From NCBI GenBank assembly GCA_025201765.1, contig MU623346.1, positions 124,001 to 188,000 on the forward strand: DNA of 64,000 nucleotides, in the 5' to 3' direction. Below, piece by piece: positions 57,413-64,000 of the stretch. The position numbers were made by a program, and so were the translations under genes. The stretch is from Daldinia sp. FL1419. Lineage: Eukaryota; Ascomycota; Sordariomycetes; Xylariales; Hypoxylaceae. Under the pieces are notes generated by a model, which was not told the origin of the DNA, searched no databases, and saw nothing but the letters and a program-made list of their open reading frames with translations. Every line of letters starts with the position of its first letter. Position 1 is the first letter of the stretch.

Positions 57413-58166
57413 GTGTGTGCACAGTTACCAAATTGAATTAACTACACTAGAGGCACTTTTGTCTTTTGTCATATGTTGGATGGTTTCCGTAAGAGATGGG
57501 ATGTGTTATTCGATATATCACTTTTATTATCCTTCCCCGGCAGCATGTCTCATCTAAACCGGCGTTTTTAATAGTTGCATCTATGGGATTCTACGGCACC
57601 GAAGTGCCTCACTTGAGTCGACCCACGGTAACGTTGTAAAGGATAACTTTAGCTGCAAGTAATTGTAAGCCGACGGCATTACTAGTTCTAGAAGGGTAAG
57701 CAAAGCTAGTAGTCGAAAAGAGAGGCTATCGGGGATTACAGGTTTCAGAAACTGGCTGGGCTGGGCTTGGGTCAGGCCATTCGCCAGCATTTGACCAGTT
57801 ACGGTTGACCACTCGAAAAAAAAAGACCTTAAGATTCATGGGACTACCTTGGAAGTGGTTTTATTTCTAATTTAATTATGTAATTTAATTGAGTTAGACT
57901 CTGGTAGTGTAAATAAAAAATTCTTGTGCTGAGTCACGAGCTTGTAGTAATTTTTCACGATTTGATCTAATTACTTAAAAGGCTTTACTCAAACCCGCCC
58001 TTTATATAATCGTCCCAATTTCCTGGTTCAAATGATACTATTTTCGTCAAGATAAATCACTGCAAAACTCGATATAGCCAAAGAAAAGGGGCATGGGCTC
58101 ATACATACTTGCTCAGGCTCTAACTGATTAATACAGGATTGAACGGACTAGTACGACCAAGAACAA
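57413..58166. other. Intergenic spacer
   Basis: AT-rich spacer between two genes on the same strand, with nothing beyond presumed UTRs and promoter. Confidence 0.6.
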
Positions 58167-58926
58167 ATGGCGCCACCTCAGTACAAACCTCTCATGACTT
58201 GGACATGGAATGGAAAGCCTCTGACACTTCCGATGGGGGACGTAGATCCTGCGGACTCGCTCGAGTTAACCGCGTTTGCAGTCGACCAAATTCGAAAATG
58301 CAAATTCAATACCGTGCGGGGAATAATCGAGGAAGTTACCGCAAGTCGAGGAATATAACTATCCAGCTCGAGTTCGTGCTAACTTGTATAAGGATCTCAA
58401 ACGCTTGATCGAATTGAAAGAAGTTCGAGTCAAGGGTGAAAAGACGTTGGCAGAGTTTGACCTTATGGCACGACAGCAACGTCACTCGGCAATTGCGGCC
58501 TATCTCACCCTCGAACCAACCAATACGAGTCCATGCACGCAATGCCAATCCGCTCGATCAACGGGTCCATGCAAATATTGTATTGCAGGACCTCCGAACC
58601 TCTTCAATGGGGGTTGTACGAATTGTCAATACTCGAGCACATCTTCTAAGTGCTCGTTCAATCTAAGTACGTGTATTTCCAAGCCTGTCCGAGCCTGTGC
58701 GATATTGACTGAATTTTCATATTTAGATTCTGAGAAGACGAACAAGAAGAAACGAGGCCGATCCGACTCAATGGACAGCGACTCAAACGCCGGCAAATTT
58801 GTACTAGACGAGGAAATGCTGCAGGAGCTTACAACACGGGAGCTTGAGGGATATAAAAATTTGATTGAGAATGAATTAGATAAACGTTCATTATCTTATA
58901 CCCTTAACAAACGAAGACATCGTTGA
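58167..58926 (+). CDS. DUF3716-like Cys-rich protein; probable frameshift near 58357
   Basis: The gene opens MAPPQYKPLMTWTWNGKPLT and is coding-like to VTASRG (about 58350). It then runs into a stop, while the frame one base away continues YNYPARVRANLYKDLKRLIE to the end. No intron of normal size and phase joins the two well, so a single extra base in GGAATATAAC is the simplest reading. The Cys-rich block CTQCQSARSTGPCKYC, then GGCTNCQYSSTSSKCSF, matches the fungal DUF3716 pattern. An intron at 58667-58726 (60 bases, donor GTACGT) keeps frame and joins FNL to NSEKTNKKKRG. The tail is Lys/Arg-rich and helical. Function is unknown. This may be a decaying gene or a sequencing error. Confidence 0.65.
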
Positions 58927-60442
58927 GCAGCAACCTTATACAGTAATTCTAATGGAAAAAGTTCAAATTTGTGGGAACTGATGTCATGTGACCTTATGCG
59001 ACGCAGACCCACATTTGTGTTTGTATTTACATAGTTCTCCCATTCCTGATCCAGGATCAGGACATAATTCTTACTGAGATAAATCATAAAGGTAGGTAAA
59101 TCAAATTTATATAATTGGTTCTACTTTAATATAAGGTTGGAATTCATAATGATTCTTATATAAAAAAAAAAAAGAGGTTTCAGATTCTTTAAAGAAATAT
59201 ATTTCGATATTGACTTCTTAACTTATGTCAGTTATGGTCAACCGTAACCAGCCAGTTTACCCCTGTATCAACCCCGACGCCACCGTTTCATGTTTTTGGG
59301 CTCGATCCAACTGTCGTCTTCCGTGTCGTTCAACACTCGCATCTCGCATCTCGCACCTCCCACGGTCCCGCCAGAAAGGTATGTGATCTCCAGCGCTTGT
59401 CTGGATGGGGCTGGAAGAAAGAGAAGAGAAGACGCAAATGATCAGATCTCTCCCGTCCTTCCTAGAGAGGTAGATTCTATGGCAAATCCCCTTCTTCGGA
59501 CGAATCTGAAGATTATGATCGGACGGGATTACCACTTTCCGTATTTTGGGATTATTAGAGGGATACCTACGTGTATTAGATTGGGTATACGTATCGTATC
59601 GTATTAGTCGTACGAACTACGAAGGCATCGTCAAATCACCTATCCATCTATAATACAATACTATTAACAACCAACCTGCAAGTACACGCGCTATTCTTCG
59701 TTTTGCCATTTCAAAAACGGCCAAGATGTTAGACATGTCTTAGAGTCGGTATCGTCTAGCCCGCGACAGAAAGCCATGAAAGCGTGCAATCCAACCCTGC
59801 GCCGCCGCCTCCACCCCGGAAACGCCAGAAACCCAAGGGAGCTTTTTCGTCACAGATTGATCGACGGCCGCACCTATTTGGGTACCCAAGCCGCCCGGGG
59901 GTCAGGGTTCTCCGCCCTGGGACCTTGGACCGCGACTAGGAATCAGGCCTGACGTGGGCTGGTAGGGTGGGAGATCCGAAAATAGGTATGGTGTCCGGTA
60001 TGTACGTATGTACGTACGGTTAGTGGTTTGTAGTCAGTGTGTAGTGAGTGAGTGTGGCCGTGCTTTCGTCCCGTGTCTCGTCTTCTCTTAGCATTTTTTA
60101 AGAGTATACCTAGCCATCTCTTCCGCGCGCCTCTCTTTTTCCGTTTGTTGAACTTCGTTTCTGGAAACCCTTTACTTCAAACCGCCGTCGGTCTCTTCTT
60201 TTCGTCCTCTCCGAGTTTTCCTCTGCGGCTGGGAGTGCAGGTCACCGCCTCGTTCTTTTCGACAAAACATTCCATTGCTGCATTCCGGACTCGACGTCTG
60301 TCATTCTTGGTAATCTTCGTACGTTCCTTCGACTGATCCAACTTCGTTCTTTTCTTCTTCTTTTTTCTTGTCTCCTGTTCGACATTTTCACCTTTTCGTT
60401 CTTTCGGAGCTAGACTCGAAATTTCTCTTCAGCCTGCCAAAA
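58927..60442. other. Intergenic region upstream of the secreted protein gene
   Basis: Contains A and T runs near 59160, a GTAC/GTAT microsatellite near 60000-60018 and a long pyrimidine-rich leader (about 60060-60440) that is probably 5' UTR. A 105-codon frame at 59290-59607 has no recognisable domain and is not supported. Confidence 0.5.
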
Positions 60443-61011
60443 ATGCTTTCTACCACTCTTCTCCAGTCTTTGGTCCTGCTCGTCGCCGGCGCGAGTCTTT
60501 CGTCTGCAAGCCCCGTCTGGCCGCATTACTCGATCGATGGCGAGCACTTGGAAGTTCTTCACATGAGAGCCTCGACTTCAGTGAACCCGGCAGCTGTGTC
60601 GGGCGTGGAGTGTCTTGATCGAAATAAGTGAGTTTCCGTGAACTATATATATATATATATATCCGCGACTACGCGTGTAGCACTACAAGTCCAAGGACCT
60701 TAGCTAATCACCAACGCAGGAACATCGTCTTCCACGATCAGAACGTGGCTGAGCTTGCTATCTGTGGAGGTATCGCGGGATCTATCCAAAAGTGCGGTGG
60801 TGCGCCCAAGACTACGACCGGCCGATCTGGTAGTGCCGAGTTCAAACTAAGCGCCGCAACATCCGGTGCCACGATCAACATCTCCAAGGGCCGATGGGAA
60901 CAATGCGTGCGCGCGGCCAGAGCAGTCTGCCCAACAGGTAGCATGAAGGGGACCTGTGCAGGCGGCGCATCAAGCGGCAACGTGGACTTTACGCTCGACT
61001 CGCCGTTGTAA
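60443..61011 (+). CDS. Small secreted cysteine-rich protein (effector-like)
   Basis: Two exons, 60443-60627 and 60720-61011, with a 92-base intron containing a (TA)n run; 158 residues. The N-terminus (MLSTTLLQSLVLLVAGASLS) is a clear signal peptide, probably cleaved after the SSAS stretch. The mature part has six cysteines (in VECLDRN, AICGGI, QKCGG, EQCVRA, AVCPTG and GTCAGG), enough for three disulfides. It is Gly/Ser/Thr-rich with no membrane helix. I recognise no named domain. Size, secretion signal and cysteine content fit the small secreted proteins fungi use in contact with hosts, competitors or the wall, but that role is inference. The splice restores NKNIVFHDQNVAELA. Confidence 0.83.
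60643..60662. repeat. (TA)n microsatellite in an intron
   Basis: TA dinucleotide run inside the intron of the secreted-protein gene. Confidence 0.85.
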
Positions 61012-61593
61012 AGAAGCGGACACAGCTAGCTAACCGGCATTATATAAAGACTCGCGTTATGAAGGCACACGGTAGGAAGGAACCAAAAAAAAAAAAGAGC
61101 CACGCTTTTTCTTTTGTAGAGATCTGACGGTGGGAGGTGTACACGGTTGTACGGGTGGTCTCGGATACCCTGGCGGACATCGGGACTCGGGGCGTTTGGC
61201 GCGTTTACTTTCGTCCACGCGGTATCATCGTGAACATCGCTGCCGTGGTGGTAGACTTGTACAAAAGATACACATAACAACTTGCTCCAGCTGAACTGGA
61301 GGGTTGACGAAGATACAAATACATGTTGTATATATCCTTCAATGAACGAAATCCGTTAGATATTAAGTTTTGCTTGTATTGTGACTGGGTATCTTTCTAA
61401 AATAATTCTCATCCTATGCTGTCTCCTTTAGAGAAACTCCTTTTGGTACCAGGCGCCTCTACTCCTTTCCCTAATATGCCAATCGTAAATTCTGCTATTA
61501 TGAACTCTCATAATCGAATCATAGCTCCTGCACTAAAGCTAAAGCCGTCTGTTCGCTTCGGACCGCGCCGTGGATATATCTCCTTCACCTATC
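61012..61593. other. Intergenic spacer between convergent genes
   Basis: Holds two 3' UTRs and an A-rich run near 61085. Nothing else supported. Confidence 0.6.
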
Positions 61594-62538
61594 TCACAGC
61601 CCATACCTAGTAACGCACTCCTCGCGATGCGTCTCCAAACACTCGAGCGCACAAACCCTCGCCCCACACCGCATACACCGCACCCGGCCCCAGTACCCAC
61701 ACACCTCACAAAACACCCGTCCGGGATACCGTCTGCCGCCGTCCTCCGCCGTCCAGCGCCCTCTTGCCTCCGTGTAACTCAGCGGCGGCGCGGATAACAG
61801 CGCTTTTAGCTCGGCCGTGGTAGGAAGCGGTGGTACGCGAGAGACTAGCAGCGGATCGTTGTCTTGCGGGTGCGAGGGGGGGAAGCCCGGGCGAGAATAC
61901 GGCGTCAGGAGAGTAGCGGGGGGCTCTGTCGAGGCGGGAATGTCTTGCGGCGCGTCGGCCATTTCGATGTCCTGTTCTTGCTTTACAGCTGGTGTGGCTT
62001 TGGACATCGATGCGGAGCGAGACGCGGTTTTGGCTGATTTTTTGCTGCCTTTTGGCTGGTGTTTATCTGCTGCTGCGCTCTTCTTCGAACCCGTCGCATT
62101 CGAAGTCGATACCGCCGCCGCCGCAGAAGCGGCAGCATTTGGATTAGATTTTTCCTGTCCCAGTAGGGCCTCGAAGTCGTCGAGGTGGTTTGCGAAGGTC
62201 TTCTGAGATTGCAGAATCTTGCGAACGTTGGGAGTATGTTTCTTTACCGCAGCCTTGCCGTTGTTACTCTTCGCAACAATCGGTATGCTCACATCGCGGT
62301 GATAATTATCGCGGTCGAGGGCCTCGATCTCCCTCCGCAATTTGGCCTCCTGGCGCGCGTCGGCGTCGGCGTACAAGGCGCTTGTGTTGGTCGCTTGGTT
62401 GCGGGCAGCCCGCTTTCTGTTTCCCGTTTGGAGCGATGCGGCCGCTGCTAGGTGAGGGGCTGTGTCGGGCACGTAGGCCCAGCCCGGGGCGTTGGTTGTT
62501 TTGGTACTCGCAAGCTCTATCACACCGAAATTGCTCAT
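61594..62538 (-). CDS. VPS71: SWR1 complex subunit Vps71 (HIT-type zinc finger, ZNHIT1 family)
   Basis: Single exon, 314 residues. The C-terminal HIT zinc finger reads FCEVCGYWGRVRCMRCG, then CALECLETHREEC, giving eight metal ligands in the expected order. The preceding helix VRKILQSQKTFANHLDDFEA is the conserved Vps71/ZNHIT1 segment that contacts the SWR1 remodeller. The middle is Ala/Ser/Lys-rich and probably disordered. SWR1 replaces H2A with H2A.Z in chromatin. The start MSNFGVIELASTKTTNAPGW has the Ser/Thr-rich look of fungal orthologs. The protein is longer than ZNHIT1 because of the linker. A GATA-motif group lies 70-90 bases upstream of the ATG. Confidence 0.92.
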   Translation of the reverse strand: MSNFGVIELASTKTTNAPGWAYVPDTAPHLAAAASLQTGNRKRAARNQATNTSALYADADARQEAKLRREIEALDRDNYHRDVSIPIVAKSNNGKAAVKKHTPNVRKILQSQKTFANHLDDFEALLGQEKSNPNAAASAAAAVSTSNATGSKKSAAADKHQPKGSKKSAKTASRSASMSKATPAVKQEQDIEMADAPQDIPASTEPPATLLTPYSRPGFPPSHPQDNDPLLVSRVPPLPTTAELKALLSAPPLSYTEARGRWTAEDGGRRYPGRVFCEVCGYWGRVRCMRCGARVCALECLETHREECVTRYGL

Positions 62539-63021
62539 CTTGTTGATTGTTGATGTTTTAGTTGAGAAATTGGTAACTTTTTAGGTCCTTGCATCCTATG
62601 ACGACTTATCTTTGTCTTATCCTTTATCTATTCTGCTGCTGCTGGAGCCTATACCCAATAAGCCCTAGTCTTGGTTAATACCTAGGTACCTAGGTACATA
62701 GATTCCACGATGAGATTGCCTGTATACCCCTGAATTCGCCCCCCTTTTCGATTAAAAGGCTACATAGGTAGGGTACCTAACCTGCCTACATGTAGCTGGA
62801 AACTGGAAATACTTCCCGTAATGGGTTTATTTGGCTTCATCATTGATTCATCATTCATAGGCTCGAATACTTTAACATGATAAGCATGTTAGTTAGCATT
62901 CCAGTTATTAACAATGATACCGCTGCGACGTGTTCAAGTATTTTATTGTTCCGTTATATCTCTTGAACGATGAAGTGCCCATTCAAGAGAAGCGTCCGCC
63001 TCGTGCATGCTATGAATTTTC
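62539..63021. other. Intergenic region upstream of VPS71
   Basis: Holds the VPS71 promoter and the FAP1 3' end. Contains a GATA group and TAGG/GGTACC patches at 62680-62700 and 62765-62790. Confidence 0.6.
62605..62628 (-). promoter_or_regulatory. Group of three GATA motifs upstream of VPS71
   Basis: CTTATC at 62605 and 62616 and TTTATC at 62623 read GATAAG, GATAAG and GATAAA on the gene's strand, 67-90 bases upstream of its ATG. Confidence 0.4.
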
Positions 63022-64000
63022 TTATTCCTCGTCAAGCTTCTCAGCCGCCGCTTCCCAGTCCTCTTCAACAGGCTGCTCTTCAATTTTCTTTCTTGGCTCT
63101 CTCCTTAGAGCGACGAACCCACCCTTACGTGGCTCAGCTGAAGCAGCTGAAGCAGCTAGAGTCGGCTTCGTGCGGTTAGAGCGGCGCATAACCGCACTCC
63201 AACCATCATTCCCTTGGCCTTGTGTATCTTTTTCACTCCGTAATACGTTCAAATTCTCGTCGACACGACAGAGAGAAACGTCGCTCGCAAATTTTAAGCC
63301 TGTAACCTTGGCTAATAAATTAGGTTTGAGGGATGAAAGCGAAGACTCTAGATCTTGCGGACTAAGCGAGCCAGAGCCTTTGATAACAACCTCATTAGAA
63401 GGTAGGAAGCTTGTTTCAAATTTTATATCTAGATAAGTTGCGTATTCCCATTGAAGCGCCGAATCAAGCTCTTCAATAGTCAACCCGAATTTTGGCGACG
63501 ACAAAAGTAGAGCGTTGAAGGGTTGTGCTGTCGAGGTATGCTCATTGGCTGCTGTTGACGGTTTTGCAGGAGGGACTTGGGCTAGAGGTTTAACCTTCAT
63601 GCATTGCGACAGTGTTTTCATCGGTGCCGATACGAATCGCGGTGTTTTAAAGAGACATACGTGTCGATGAGGCTCTGGATCGGCACTTTGGCTGTCGAGT
63701 CCAAAGTCTTCGGCAAGAGAGTGAAGAAATGCTCGCTGGGGGGATTTCATGGGTTTAAACCTAACAAACTTTTGTGTCGAGTCCGCCGCAAAAATGCGAA
63801 ATTCCCGTTCGTACGTCTGTGCGAATTGCGGATCATCCTTGTAAAGCTTCAAAGTCGTGTTAGAATATGGCACATGTTCATCCGTGTGGGTTAGTGGATC
63901 GATATTGAGAGCATTTGCCAAGGCGACATTTCGCTGTAACCGAAGACATTCTTCGTCGCATTTCATGATATCACGCTGAGGCGACGAGTTGCGCTTGGTT
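63022..64000 (-). CDS. FAP1: NFX1/FAP1-type zinc-finger protein, C-terminal part (5' partial)
   Basis: The frame is open to the right edge, so the gene extends beyond the window and an ATG at 63966 is internal. The visible part begins RNSSPQRDIMKCDEECLRLQ, the end of the NFX-type zinc-finger array. A helical LANALNIDPLTH region follows, then an R3H nucleic-acid-binding domain (KFVRFKPMKSPQRAFLHSLA, EPHRHVCLFKTPRF). A diverged domain follows, with a C-terminal tail (KGGFVALRREPRKKIEEQ) typical of fungal members. Yeast Fap1 binds Fpr1 (FKBP12) and confers rapamycin-related effects; NFX1 proteins act as transcription regulators or ubiquitin ligases. The RING and most fingers would lie beyond position 64000. 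Confidence 0.88.
   Translation of the reverse strand, partial: TKRNSSPQRDIMKCDEECLRLQRNVALANALNIDPLTHTDEHVPYSNTTLKLYKDDPQFAQTYEREFRIFAADSTQKFVRFKPMKSPQRAFLHSLAEDFGLDSQSADPEPHRHVCLFKTPRFVSAPMKTLSQCMKVKPLAQVPPAKPSTAANEHTSTAQPFNALLLSSPKFGLTIEELDSALQWEYATYLDIKFETSFLPSNEVVIKGSGSLSPQDLESSLSSLKPNLLAKVTGLKFASDVSLCRVDENLNVLRSEKDTQGQGNDGWSAVMRRSNRTKPTLAASAASAEPRKGGFVALRREPRKKIEEQPVEEDWEAAAEKLDEE

Noticed and set aside
59290..59607. Plus-strand frame of 105 codons
   Set aside because: No recognisable domain or signal and an isolated position; chance ORF more likely.
1..64000. tRNA, rRNA, CRISPR array or intact transposon
   Set aside because: No GGTTCGAATCC-type T-loop in a cloverleaf context, no regularly spaced direct repeats and no transposase or reverse transcriptase motif were seen by eye. 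A covariance-model scan could still find a tRNA.

Overview
The window is nuclear DNA of a filamentous ascomycete. Genes are split by short introns (about 50-90 bases) with GT...AG ends and often a CTAAC-type branch site. The gene set is fungal: squalene epoxidase, Nte1, Arg-13 and Mme1 type mitochondrial carriers, a DUF3716-type protein and a CE3-type esterase. The intergenic spacers are long (0.5-2.5 kb), moderately AT-rich and peppered with TAGG/CCTA palindromic simple repeats. This fits a sordariomycete, perhaps a xylarialean relative. The order-level placement is inference.

Layout. 1-8.4 kb: the 3' part of an aromatic amino acid decarboxylase that lacks the usual catalytic-loop tyrosine, a small RS/RD-rich membrane-anchored protein, a stand-alone ATP-grasp ligase, and dolichyl-phosphate glucosyltransferase ALG5. 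9-19.6 kb: a run of minus-strand housekeeping genes (squalene epoxidase ERG1, a PPR protein, mitochondrial carrier MME1, inner-membrane protease IMP2, eIF2-alpha). 20.5-27 kb: plus-strand lysophospholipase NTE1 and a small secreted SGNH/CE3 esterase with an altered block III. 27-34 kb: a gene-poor stretch with two unrecognised genes, one with a probable frame disruption. 34.7-42.7 kb: PP4 regulatory subunit PSY2, an MDR oxidoreductase and a YeeE/YedE sulfur-compound transporter. 45-55 kb: ARS2/SERRATE, TspO/MBR, the ornithine carrier ARG13 and KEL3-like Kelch protein. 56-64 kb: a Wss1-like WLM metalloprotease, a DUF3716-like Cys-rich protein with a probable frameshift, a six-cysteine secreted protein, the SWR1 subunit VPS71, and the C-terminal part of an NFX1/FAP1 protein that runs off the window.

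Most genes are unrelated housekeeping functions; there is no clear operon-like or biosynthetic cluster. Themes recur: ER and sterol/lipid metabolism (ALG5, ERG1, NTE1) and mitochondria (PPR, MME1, IMP2, ARG13, TspO). The least ordinary parts are the decarboxylase with Ile at the catalytic Tyr position, the nearby ATP-grasp ligase, the CE3-like esterase with Asp for Asn in block III, the secreted Cys-rich protein, and several introns that preserve the reading frame and so hide inside long ORFs. One of these splits the HExxH motif of the WLM protease. No tRNA, rRNA, CRISPR array or intact transposon was recognised. All exon coordinates were assigned by eye from splice-site phase and family conservation.
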